A DNA stretch of 64,000 nucleotides from Parasutterella muris (lineage in GTDB: Bacteria; Pseudomonadota; Gammaproteobacteria; Burkholderiales; Burkholderiaceae_F). The stretch is from assembly GCF_943193095.1 (NCBI RefSeq), contig NZ_CALPCV010000001.1, forward strand, positions 62,001 to 126,000, written 5' to 3'. The notes below the pieces were generated by a model that was given only the letters and a program-made list of their open reading frames with translations, ran no database searches and was not told where the DNA came from. Positions 16,434 to 24,242 of the stretch are shown here, one piece after another. The position numbers and the translations under genes are program-made. Position 1 is the stretch's first letter; every line of letters starts with the position of its first letter.

Positions 16434-17732
16434 ATGACAGTACGAGTTTTAACAGGTGTTACGCCAAGTGGTACTCTTCATTTGGGCAACTATGTGGGCT
16501 GTATTCGTCCCGCGATTCAAAAGAGTCTTGCAGCCGGTACGGAGAGTTTTTATTTTCTTTCTGATTACCACGCCCTGATCAAGACGATCGAGGATCCGGA
16601 TCGAATTGAAAAGAGCCGTATTCAGATTGCCGCTACATGGCTTGCCTGCGGTCTTGATCCGAATCGCGTTCACTTTTATCGACAGAGCGATCTGCCGGAA
16701 ACTTTGGAATTGGACTGGATTCTTAACTGTCTGACTTCCAAAGGGCTGATGAATCGTGCGCATGCATATAAGGCCAAGGTTGAAGCGAATGAACGCGACG
16801 GAGAAGATCCCGACAATAATGTCACAATGGGTCTTTTCTGCTATCCGATTCTGATGGCGGCCGACATTCTGATTTTCAAAGCAAATTTGATTCCGGTCGG
16901 AAGAGATCAGATTCAGCACATTGAAATGTGCCGTGATATTGCCGCTCGCTTTAACATGCTTTACGGCAATGGCAAAGAAATCCTTCCGCTGCCCGAGGCG
17001 CTGATTGACGAGGAGGTCGCGGTTCTTCCTGGTCTTGACGGGCGCAAGATGAGCAAGAGTTATGACAATGTCATTCCTTTGTTTGAGGGCGGAGAGAAGG
17101 CGCTGAAAGAAGCGATTATGAAAGTGGTCACGGATTCCAAACTTCCGGGCGAGCCGAAGGATCCGGATTCCACATCGCTGACTCAGCTCTATGAGGCGTT
17201 CGCGACGCATGAAGAGCGTGAGGCGTTCCGCAAGGCGCTTCGTGAAGGGTTGAGCTGGGGAGAGGCCAAAGAGATCGTTTTTAGCACAATTAACGGTGAA
17301 ATCGGTCCTATGCGCGAAAAATATGAAATGTATATGCGGGAGCCGGAAGTCGTAGAGAAGATTCTTATCGAAGGCGTGGAGAGGATTCGTCCGATGGCCA
17401 GAGAACTCGTCGCTCAGGTGCGTGAGGCGGTCGGCCTGAGAGCATTCCGAGCTCTTGAAAATAAAGCGAAAAAAGTTAAGACGCGCAAGGGCAAGTGTGT
17501 GGTGAAGCAGTATCGGGAGAAAGACGGACTCTTTTACTTCAAGCTGGTTGATGCCAGCGGAAATCTTCTGGTGACAGCGGGAGGCCTTGCTTCCGGCAAG
17601 GAGACCGGAGCGCTGGTTAAGCAGTTTAAGGCTCAGGGAATGGCGGCGCTGACTGGCGTCTTTAATGAACTTGCCGAGTCGGTTTCCGAGCAGCAGGTGC
17701 AGGAAGCGCTTAGAGAGCTTGCGGAGGAATAG
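16434..17732 (+). CDS. trpS: Tryptophanyl-tRNA synthetase TrpS
   Basis: Class I aminoacyl-tRNA synthetase charging tRNA-Trp. 432 residues. The HIGH-equivalent GVTPSGTLHLGNY is at 8-20 and the KMSKS loop at 205-209, followed by YDN. It is about 95 residues longer than the E. coli enzyme. The extra C-terminal part (from about 345) begins KKVKTRKGKCVVKQYREKDG and resembles the small DUF1508/YegP-like fold found in TrpS of Pseudomonas and Burkholderia. Its last 23 bases overlap the convergent folate cyclo-ligase gene. Confidence 0.96.
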   Translation: MTVRVLTGVTPSGTLHLGNYVGCIRPAIQKSLAAGTESFYFLSDYHALIKTIEDPDRIEKSRIQIAATWLACGLDPNRVHFYRQSDLPETLELDWILNCLTSKGLMNRAHAYKAKVEANERDGEDPDNNVTMGLFCYPILMAADILIFKANLIPVGRDQIQHIEMCRDIAARFNMLYGNGKEILPLPEALIDEEVAVLPGLDGRKMSKSYDNVIPLFEGGEKALKEAIMKVVTDSKLPGEPKDPDSTSLTQLYEAFATHEEREAFRKALREGLSWGEAKEIVFSTINGEIGPMREKYEMYMREPEVVEKILIEGVERIRPMARELVAQVREAVGLRAFRALENKAKKVKTRKGKCVVKQYREKDGLFYFKLVDASGNLLVTAGGLASGKETGALVKQFKAQGMAALTGVFNELAESVSEQQVQEALRELAEE

Positions 17733-18303
17733 TGTGAAGAGGTGCTGCTTTGACGGCACCTTTTTCCGTAATGATCCAGTCCATTGCGGCATCGAACGGT
17801 TCCGTCTGAAACTGCGCGGCGGCAAACTGTGAAAAGCAGATCCCGACGGTTAACGGGCGCGGATCGGCCTTTTGGAGATAGCGGTCATAGAAACCGCCTC
17901 CGTAGCCGAGGCGGTGCCCGAGAGGATCGACGCCGACGCATGGGACCAGCAGAAGATCCGGAGCGGCGCACTCCGTGTTTTGCGGCTCGGGAATTCCAAA
18001 TTTCCCCTGAATCAGCTTCTGCTGCGGCAGCCATTGGCGGAAAATCATTTCTTTGCCGACCGTGACAGGAAGGTAAAGTTTTAGCCCGCTTTTCTCAGCG
18101 CTCAGTCGAAGGGCAGCCGGCCGAATATCGGGTTCGCTTCCGATAGGATAGAAGAGTCCGATGGTTTGAGTCGTCGCCCGGCTCAGCCAATCTGCTGCGG
18201 ACTGACAAAGTTCGGCATTAAGTTCGGCCCACCGGTTTGATTTTTTAAGTGTGTTTCTCTGTTCGAGCAGTGCGGCGCGGACAGTTTTCTTATTTGACAG
18301 CAT
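17710..18303 (-). CDS. 5-formyltetrahydrofolate cyclo-ligase
   Basis: ATP-dependent conversion of 5-formyl-THF to 5,10-methenyl-THF (YgfA/MTHFS family). 197 residues. The signature GYGGGFYDRYL is at 133-143, preceded by LLVPCVGVDPLGHRL; FYPIGSEPDIRP (about 51-62) is the N-terminal substrate region. Its start is 20 bases from that of the divergent cca. The 6S RNA gene often found upstream of this gene is not here because there is no room for it. Confidence 0.93.
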   Translation of the reverse strand: MLSNKKTVRAALLEQRNTLKKSNRWAELNAELCQSAADWLSRATTQTIGLFYPIGSEPDIRPAALRLSAEKSGLKLYLPVTVGKEMIFRQWLPQQKLIQGKFGIPEPQNTECAAPDLLLVPCVGVDPLGHRLGYGGGFYDRYLQKADPRPLTVGICFSQFAAAQFQTEPFDAAMDWIITEKGAVKAAPLHTIPPQAL

Positions 18304-18323
18304 AGGATTCGACAGAGTTCGGA

Positions 18324-19430
18324 ATGAAAAAATATATTGTAGGCGGCTGGGTACGGGATAAGCTTCTTCAGGAAAGAGGCTTTGCGGTTCGGCCCTCCGA
18401 TCGTGACTGGGTTGTCATCGGAGCGACGCCCGAGGAAATGATCTGTCAGGGCTATACGCCCGTGGGCAAAGACTTTCCCGTTTTTTTGCATCCGAAAACT
18501 CATGAAGAATACGCCTTGGCGAGAACAGAACGCAAGAGCGGCAATGGTTATAAGGGCTTTGTGTTTTATACGGCGCCGAACGTCACTTTGGAGCAGGACT
18601 TGTATCGGCGCGATCTTACTGTCAATGCTATCGCGATGGATGAGAACGGGCATGTGACCGATCCTTACGGCGGCTGCCGGGATTTGGAGGCAAAAGTGCT
18701 TCGAAACGTCAGCGACGCGTTCAAAGAGGATCCGGTTCGAGTTCTGCGCGCGGCGCGCTTTGCTGCGAAGCTGCCGGATTTCACGATCGCCGACGAGACG
18801 AAGCGCCTGCTCAGATCCATCGTTGAAAGCGGAGAGACGGACTATCTCGTGGCCGAGCGTGTCGGGCGGGAACTCATGAAAGCGCTGCATGAGGCAAAGC
18901 CTTCACGATTCTTTGAGGTTTTGAAAGACTGCGGTTATCTCTCAAGCTCCTTTCCCAAGTGGCGTCTGACATCTAAGACGATGGATCTGACTGATGCGGC
19001 AGATGACTCCTATACAGAGTCGGAGCGCTTCGCGCTGCTTTTTCTCGACACAGATCCGAGCGCTCTTGGAGAGATCTTTAAGCTTTTACGCGTCTCTTCA
19101 GAAAATGAGGACTTGGCGTTGCAGTTTAGTCGAACGCTTCATGGCGCCGAGCTTCGAAGCGGTTCTGCAGAGGAGGTGCTCGAGTCGTTAAAGCGAAAGG
19201 ACGCACTGCGCCGTCCCAAGCGTTTTGCTTCTCTGATGAAGCTCTTGGAGAGCGCTTCGGCCATAAAGGATCAGGCGTTTTGGCTGGGCGCCGCTGAGGC
19301 GCTTATGAGTGTGGATATGAAGGCCGCGGCAGAGGTGGCAGAGGATAGAAAGGAAATCCCGCAGGCGATTCGTGCGGCTTCTTTGAAGGCAATTGAAGCT
19401 TACTTAAAGGAATTTGCCGATCAGCATTAA
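18324..19430 (+). CDS. cca: CCA-adding tRNA nucleotidyltransferase (class II)
   Basis: Adds or repairs the 3' CCA of tRNAs without a template. 368 residues. Visible are the P-loop-like GGWVRD (7-12), the metal-binding pair Asp26/Asp28 in PSDRDW, EYALARTERK (62-71) and the flexible-loop signature RRDLTVNAIA (95-104), with DPVRVLRAARFAAKL near 136-150. The HD phosphohydrolase domain of the 412-residue E. coli enzyme is not evident; the C-terminal 150 residues are helical and poorly conserved. Its end overlaps the convergent DUF2905 gene by 27 bases. Confidence 0.93.
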   Translation: MKKYIVGGWVRDKLLQERGFAVRPSDRDWVVIGATPEEMICQGYTPVGKDFPVFLHPKTHEEYALARTERKSGNGYKGFVFYTAPNVTLEQDLYRRDLTVNAIAMDENGHVTDPYGGCRDLEAKVLRNVSDAFKEDPVRVLRAARFAAKLPDFTIADETKRLLRSIVESGETDYLVAERVGRELMKALHEAKPSRFFEVLKDCGYLSSSFPKWRLTSKTMDLTDAADDSYTESERFALLFLDTDPSALGEIFKLLRVSSENEDLALQFSRTLHGAELRSGSAEEVLESLKRKDALRRPKRFASLMKLLESASAIKDQAFWLGAAEALMSVDMKAAAEVAEDRKEIPQAIRAASLKAIEAYLKEFADQH

Positions 19431-19595
19431 GACAACTGCGATCAGCATGGTACTGGCAATAGGAATCTGAATCTTTCTGCCGAAAACAGAAAGATTCAAG
19501 TCGCCCGGCAGTTTTCCAATGCCGAGTTTTTGAAGCCAGGGGATTGCTGAGGTCAGAACGCAGAGCCCGATAAAAATAGTTAATATCCATCGCAT
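19404..19595 (-). CDS. DUF2905 family small membrane protein
   Basis: 63 residues with two hydrophobic helices (about 3-18 and 45-62) joined by a loop LGIGKLPGDLNLSVFGRKIQIPI, the recognisable core of DUF2905 proteins. Function unknown. The reading frame ends inside the 3' end of cca on the opposite strand. Confidence 0.8.
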   Translation of the reverse strand: MRWILTIFIGLCVLTSAIPWLQKLGIGKLPGDLNLSVFGRKIQIPIASTMLIAVVLMLIGKFL

Positions 19596-19632
19596 AGTTA
19601 GATTTTACACATCCGTGCAGTGAGGACATCCT

Positions 19633-20040
19633 GTGGTTTTCGACAATTTAATGTTCAGCGGACAGCTGAGAAAAGTCATCATAAAGAATTACATTGCTCA
19701 GGCCCAAATCGGTGTTTATGAACATGAGAAAAACAAAGTCCAGAAAGTAAGATTCAATGTTGATCTTTATGTGCGAAAGGCGCCGGGGATTCCTCGTGAA
19801 TTCAGCGAGGTATACAACTATGACTTAGTTCCCCAGGTGATTGAAAAGACAATAGCGCGTGGGCATTTTGATCTTCAGGAAACGCTGATCGGGGAGATTG
19901 CCCGAGAGTTGCTGAAGGATCAGGAAGTTGCTGCGCTGCGCATCCGAAGTGAAAAACTTGAGGTATATCCGAATGCGGAGTCGGCGGGGATAGAGGAGTT
20001 TTTTGTGCAGGATGATTCGCAGAGACCGAAGGAGTGCTGA
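19633..20040 (+). CDS. folB: Dihydroneopterin aldolase FolB
   Basis: Converts 7,8-dihydroneopterin to 6-hydroxymethyl-dihydropterin in folate synthesis. 135 residues from GTG at 19633, supported by GAGGA six bases upstream. The conserved start IIKNYIAQAQIGVYEHEK, the NVDLYV strand and the YNYDLV...HFDLQETLIGEIA region match FolB. The tail after about 120 is short and acidic/basic mixed. The stop overlaps the ttcA start by one base (TGATG), so translation is likely coupled. Confidence 0.9.
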   Translation: MVFDNLMFSGQLRKVIIKNYIAQAQIGVYEHEKNKVQKVRFNVDLYVRKAPGIPREFSEVYNYDLVPQVIEKTIARGHFDLQETLIGEIARELLKDQEVAALRIRSEKLEVYPNAESAGIEEFFVQDDSQRPKEC

Positions 20041-20900
20041 TGGGAGCCGAAGAATTTCAGAAAGTAGAGTTTAAAGAGTCCGAGGGCGGACAGGAAGATA
20101 AACCGGCGCGTCTCTCGTTTGAGAACCGAAAGCTCGAGAAGCGTCTGGTGCGTCTTTGCGCCAAGGCCATTACCGACTTCAACCTGATTGAGGACGGTGA
20201 CAAAGTTATGGTGTGCATCTCAGGCGGCAAGGACAGCTATGCGCTGCTTGACGCTCTGATTCGTCTTCGCGGCAGAGCGCCGATACACTTTGATCTGCTT
20301 GCGTTCAGTCTGAATCAGCATCTTCCGGATTTTCCGCTGGATCGGCTGAAAGCCCATTTGGAAAAGAGCGGTGTTCCTTATCACATTGAGGATCAGGATA
20401 CTTTTTCGATTGTGAAGTCGAAATATCCGGGCAGTAGGAATCTGTGTTCTTTGTGTTCCCGTCTGAGACGCGGCATTATCTACCGGGTAGCGCGTGAGCA
20501 GAAGTGTACAAAGATTGCGCTTGGTCATCATATGGACGATGTGGTCAGCACGCTGATGCTGAATATGTTTTACGGCGGGCGGCTGAAAGCGATGCCGCCG
20601 AAGCTTTTAAGCGACGCGAAGGAGCATATTGTCATTCGTCCGCTGATTTATTTAAGAGAAAAGGATTTAGCCCGCTGGTGCCGTGTCAATGGTTATGACG
20701 TTATTCCGAAGATGTGCGGCGCTGATGACGTCTGCCGTCGTGAAATGAAGGCGATTATCGAGCGAATGGATCGGCAGACGCCGGGTCGGGTGGAAAACAT
20801 CTTTAGAAGTCTTACCCATGTCGCTCCGTCGCATCTGGTAGATGAAAACCTGTTTGACTTTAAGGATCTCAAAGCGTCTCCTTTTGAGGACGAACAATAG
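20040..20900 (+). CDS. ttcA: tRNA 2-thiocytidine(32) synthetase TtcA
   Basis: ATP- and Fe-S-dependent enzyme that thiolates cytidine 32 of certain tRNAs. 286 residues from ATG at 20040, chosen because AAGGAG sits five bases upstream. The PP-loop SGGKDSY is at 61-67. The cluster-binding cysteines are Cys135 and Cys138 (NLCSLC) and Cys226 (PKMCGADD), the same pattern as E. coli TtcA. It follows folB with overlapping start and stop codons. Confidence 0.95.
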   Translation: MGAEEFQKVEFKESEGGQEDKPARLSFENRKLEKRLVRLCAKAITDFNLIEDGDKVMVCISGGKDSYALLDALIRLRGRAPIHFDLLAFSLNQHLPDFPLDRLKAHLEKSGVPYHIEDQDTFSIVKSKYPGSRNLCSLCSRLRRGIIYRVAREQKCTKIALGHHMDDVVSTLMLNMFYGGRLKAMPPKLLSDAKEHIVIRPLIYLREKDLARWCRVNGYDVIPKMCGADDVCRREMKAIIERMDRQTPGRVENIFRSLTHVAPSHLVDENLFDFKDLKASPFEDEQ

Positions 20901-21052
20901 AGAAACCAAGTCGATGAGAAGCCTTTTGCTGTCGGGTTGCTGACTGTCGCTACTTGCGTGAGAGGCGCTGTCTCTTTGCTAAACTAAAAATGAGACATAG
21001 AGTTTATTTGAGAAGCCGGGTTCTAAACCGGTTGATTTGATTAGAGGTACAA

Positions 21053-21508
21053 ATGAGAGCTCGCTCATTAAAGATTATTGACTTGGCGGTGCATCATGTC
21101 GCAACGATTGCTGCCGGAACTCCGCTTTTAAATGCGGCAAAGGAAATGCGTTCGCAGCATGTCGGCAGTTTAGTCGTTGTTGATAAAGACTATCATCCCC
21201 TTGGCATGCTGACTGACCGCGACATTACTCTGGAAGTCGTTGCGCTGGAAAAAGATGTTCAGGCCCTTAGTGTGGATGACGTGATGAGTTCTCCGGTCTG
21301 CACCGCCAACTCCAATGAAACAGTGGTTGACGCGCTTGCCCGCATGAGAGAGCAGGGCATTCGCCGCCTTCCGGTGGTTGACGACAACGGACGTCTCTGC
21401 GGGATTGTGACGGCCAACAATATTGTGGAAGAAATCTCCGAACAGCTTGACAGCGTGGTTCGTGCGGTTAAGTCTTCCAAGACAAGAGAACAGGCTCAGC
21501 GCCCGTAA
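21053..21508 (+). CDS. Two-CBS-domain protein
   Basis: 151 residues made almost wholly of a tandem CBS (Bateman) module: CBS1 about 15-70 (VGSLVVVDKDYHPLGMLTDRDI) and CBS2 about 80-135 (GIRRLPVVDDNGRLCGIVTANNI). Such modules bind adenosine nucleotides. There is no attached catalytic domain, so the protein is probably a regulator of unknown target. It precedes the YbhB-like gene by ten bases. Confidence 0.88.
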   Translation: MRARSLKIIDLAVHHVATIAAGTPLLNAAKEMRSQHVGSLVVVDKDYHPLGMLTDRDITLEVVALEKDVQALSVDDVMSSPVCTANSNETVVDALARMREQGIRRLPVVDDNGRLCGIVTANNIVEEISEQLDSVVRAVKSSKTREQAQRP

Positions 21509-21518
21509 GAAGGACGAT

Positions 21519-21986
21519 ATGCTGATCAGCAGTCCCAACTTCAGCAACGGCGGGATGATCCCTCGAAAATTCACTCAGCAGGGAGAAGATATTTCTCCTG
21601 CGATTGAGATTACGGATTTGCCTGAGGGAGCCAAATCGATCGTTCTGGTCTGCATGGATCCGGATGCGCCGGATCCGCAGGCGCCGAAGCGGACATTTAT
21701 CCATTGGATTGTCTACAACCTGCCGGCGGTTCCGCTGTATCTTCCTGAAGGAGCCGACCCAAAGGTGCTTTATCCCAATTGTTTTCAGGGACTGAACGAC
21801 CGTGGGAAAGTGGGCTATATAGGGCCTAAGCCGCCGATTGGAATACACCGCTATTATTTCAAAGCGTTTGCGGCGGACTGCTGGCTGAAGTTTGAAAAGA
21901 CGCCCTCGCTCAAAGAGATCTACTACAGTCTGGACGGTCGTGTCGTGGCCATGGCGGAATACATGGGACGCTACAAGCTGCTGTAA
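21519..21986 (+). CDS. YbhB/YbcL family (Raf kinase inhibitor-like) protein
   Basis: 155 residues of the PEBP fold. ATG at 21519 is used because AAGAAGGA precedes it; a longer frame to 21423 would lie in the CBS gene. Signatures are CMDPDAPDPQAPKRTFIHWIV (about 46-66, near the PEBP DPDAP and HW motifs) and GPKPPIGIHRYYFKAFA (about 107-123). No signal peptide is seen, so it is cytoplasmic. The ligand and role of bacterial members are unclear. Confidence 0.88.
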   Translation: MLISSPNFSNGGMIPRKFTQQGEDISPAIEITDLPEGAKSIVLVCMDPDAPDPQAPKRTFIHWIVYNLPAVPLYLPEGADPKVLYPNCFQGLNDRGKVGYIGPKPPIGIHRYYFKAFAADCWLKFEKTPSLKEIYYSLDGRVVAMAEYMGRYKLL

Positions 21987-22005
21987 AGCAGATCTGTTTA
22001 TGATC

Positions 22006-22036
22006 AAGCCGCGTACTGCGGCTTTTGCTGTTTTTA
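22006..22036 (+). terminator. Rho-independent terminator after the YbhB-like gene
   Basis: AAGCCGC (22006-22012) pairs with GCGGCTT (22018-22024), loop of five, followed by TTGCTGTTTTT. Confidence 0.8.
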
Positions 22037-22040
22037 GACA

Positions 22041-22083
22041 ATAAAAAAGACCGCAGTGCAGTGACGGTGCGGTCTTTTATTTT
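22041..22083. terminator. Terminator after ppk2, T-rich on both sides
   Basis: Eleven-base perfect stem AAAAGACCGCA (22045-22055) with TGCGGTCTTTT (22068-22078). A-rich and T-rich flanks give U-runs in both directions. It lies 15 bases past the ppk2 stop and backs up the preceding rightward terminator. Confidence 0.85.
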
Positions 22084-22098
22084 TAGAGACAAAGAGGC

Positions 22099-23286
22099 TT
22101 ATTTGCCTTTCTTCTTTGAATCTCTCTGCACGCCGACGAGGCTGTTGCTAAGCTGAAGAAGGATATCGCTGTGCTCACCCTTTTCGTAGATGGTGTTGGC
22201 TCGGCCGAGGATTAACGGATCGATGGCGCCGATCGCGTCAAGATCCTTGTCGGTGTAGGGCAGTGAGTGCAGAACATAGCGCATCGCGTTCAGGCGTGCG
22301 CGTTTTTTATCGTCACTCTTAATGACGGTCCAGGGAGCGGCGACCGTGTCGGTGTTCAGGAACATCGCTTCTTTGGCTTTTGTGTAGTCGTCCCATTTAT
22401 CGAGGGAGGCCATATCGATCGGAGAGAGCTTCCAGCGCTTGAGCGGATGAACCTGGCGCTCTTTGAAGCGTCTTCTCTGTTCTTTACGGCTGACGGAGAA
22501 CCAGAACTTAATCAGATAAATACCGCTTCTTGTAAGAAAACGCTCAAATTCCGGGCATTCTCTCATGAACTCGAGGTATTGTTCATCGGTGCAGAAGCCC
22601 ATAACGCGTTCTACGCCGGCGCGGTTATACCAGGAACGGTCAAAAAGGACGATTTCGCCGGCGGTCGGCAGATGCGGAACGTAGCGCTGGAAGTACCACT
22701 GACCAAGTTCTCTCTCAGTCGGTTTTTCCAGAGCGATCACGCGTGCGCCGCGGGGATTCAGGTGCTCCATGAAGCGGCGGATTGTGCCGCCTTTGCCTGC
22801 AGCATCGCGTCCTTCAAAGAGGATTACAACGCGCTGTCCGGTTTCCTTAACCCAAGTCTGCAGCTTGAGAAGTTCGACCTGAAGAAGATACTTTTCTTTT
22901 TCGTAGAGCTTGCGGCTCATGCGGTTTTTGTACGGATAGCCGCCGTTTTTCCAGTCTTCGTTCAGTTCGTTCTCGCTAACGACAGGTTCAGGCTTGGAAG
23001 AGGCGTCTTTAACTTTCTCACGCTGCACCAGAGCCTTGAGAATCGCTTTGCGGTCGGCAGGAGCTTCTCCGTCGAGAATCGAGATCAGAGCCGCCATTTC
23101 ATGCTCATTGGCGGCGGCCGTCATTTGTTTGGTGACGTAAGTTTCGGCTTCGGCCTCTGAGGTGATCGGAGAAGACGTGATTCCTTCGATCTCTGTCTGG
23201 AAAGGATCTTTCTCGTCAGCTTCCGGCTGAACGGCAGCCTGCTGGTTCGGTTCGGGTGTCTCGACCTTGTTCTTCTTACTGGACAT
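22099..23286 (-). CDS. ppk2: Polyphosphate kinase 2 (PPK2)
   Basis: Transfers phosphate between polyphosphate and nucleoside diphosphates. 395 residues: a charged, probably disordered N-terminal extension (1-110), then a one-domain PPK2 core. Walker A is GRDAAGKGG at 159-167, and the Walker B and lid region is FDRSWYNRAGVE at 215-226. KFWFSVSRKEQRRRF and WKLSPIDMASLDKWDDY are also typical. Substrate preference (GDP or ADP) cannot be judged safely. A strong terminator follows; rsmI lies upstream. Confidence 0.94.
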   Translation of the reverse strand: MSSKKNKVETPEPNQQAAVQPEADEKDPFQTEIEGITSSPITSEAEAETYVTKQMTAAANEHEMAALISILDGEAPADRKAILKALVQREKVKDASSKPEPVVSENELNEDWKNGGYPYKNRMSRKLYEKEKYLLQVELLKLQTWVKETGQRVVILFEGRDAAGKGGTIRRFMEHLNPRGARVIALEKPTERELGQWYFQRYVPHLPTAGEIVLFDRSWYNRAGVERVMGFCTDEQYLEFMRECPEFERFLTRSGIYLIKFWFSVSRKEQRRRFKERQVHPLKRWKLSPIDMASLDKWDDYTKAKEAMFLNTDTVAAPWTVIKSDDKKRARLNAMRYVLHSLPYTDKDLDAIGAIDPLILGRANTIYEKGEHSDILLQLSNSLVGVQRDSKKKGK

Positions 23287-23332
23287 TTAACATCTCCTTC
23301 TGCAGAAATTCCGTCCTGACCGCTCGCGACGG

Positions 23333-24241
23333 TTAAGAGGAATTTTTCTTGCTCAATATATAGTTATAGATAATTTTTTTGGATAAACCGGAAATCTTAC
23401 TGGCAACTGCCGCAAGCTGTCCAGTTGGAAGCAGCGGAATAAGGTTATCCAACCATTCTCTAAGCTCCTGGCTTAACTCCTCTTCGGTATTTTTCTCTTC
23501 CGCATTTACTAAAACTACATACTCTCCTCTAGGCTCATGATGCTTTGACCAGTCAGTCAATTCGGAAGCGGTTAATGATTCGATATTTTCGAATTTTTTT
23601 GTCAGTTCTCTTGCGATGGCGATTTTTCTCTGCGCGGGAACATTTTCGGCGAGTTCTTCCGCGAGTTTAAGGATACGGTGCGGCGCTTCGTAGAGGATGA
23701 ATGTGCGTCCGCCGGAAACGAGTTTGGCGATTTCGTCCCGACGTTCCTTTTTACCGCCGTGAAGGAAGCCGTGGAAAACGAAGCCCTCAGGCGCCATACC
23801 GGCAGCGGACATGGCCGTGACAACGGCACTTGCGCCCGGAACCGGAATGACGCGATAGCCGTGCTCACGAACAATTGCGACGCTTTTTGAGCCGGGGTCC
23901 GAGACTGCGGGCGTGCCCGCGTCCGTCACCAGTGCGACTCTCAGTCCCTGAGAGAGGTACTCGAGGATTTTTTCCGTTCCTTCATGCTCGTTGTGCTGGT
24001 GCACTGGGAAGAGCCGTCCCTGTATATTAAACTTCTCAAGTAATTTCTTAGTTTCTCGGGTGTCTTCAGCCGCGATGAAATCTGCCTGAGAGAGCGTCCA
24101 AAGCGCTCTCAGCGTGATGTCGCCGAGATTGCCGATTGGCAGTCCTACGATATAAAGGGCCGGAGCGGGAAGATCCTGAGATGCAAGAGAAATGCTGTCG
24201 AGTATTTTTTCAATTTCGAAGCAAGGTTTCGAGGAGTCCAT
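23333..24241 (-). CDS. rsmI: 16S rRNA 2'-O-ribose C1402 methyltransferase RsmI
   Basis: Tetrapyrrole-methylase-fold enzyme that methylates the ribose of C1402 in 16S rRNA. 302 residues. Signatures are LYIVGLPIGNLGDITLRAL (about 29-47), AAEDTRETKKLL, VTDAGTPAVSDPG (about 109-121) and the GASA-VVTAMSAAGM loop. Its ATG at 24241 is a single base from the TTG of the divergent LpoA-domain gene, so its GAGGT ribosome site (about 24246-24250, minus strand) lies inside that gene. Confidence 0.95.
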   Translation of the reverse strand: MDSSKPCFEIEKILDSISLASQDLPAPALYIVGLPIGNLGDITLRALWTLSQADFIAAEDTRETKKLLEKFNIQGRLFPVHQHNEHEGTEKILEYLSQGLRVALVTDAGTPAVSDPGSKSVAIVREHGYRVIPVPGASAVVTAMSAAGMAPEGFVFHGFLHGGKKERRDEIAKLVSGGRTFILYEAPHRILKLAEELAENVPAQRKIAIARELTKKFENIESLTASELTDWSKHHEPRGEYVVLVNAEEKNTEEELSQELREWLDNLIPLLPTGQLAAVASKISGLSKKIIYNYILSKKNSS

Positions 24242-24242
24242 T

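Noticed and set aside
16449..17825. Long open frame antisense to trpS (458 codons)
   Set aside because: It has no ribosome binding site, no recognisable domain and an odd composition, and it mirrors trpS, which is certain. It arises because stop-complement codons are rare in trpS.
22267..23160. Open frame antisense to ppk2 (297 codons)
   Set aside because: No start signals or domain; PPK2 on the opposite strand is clear.
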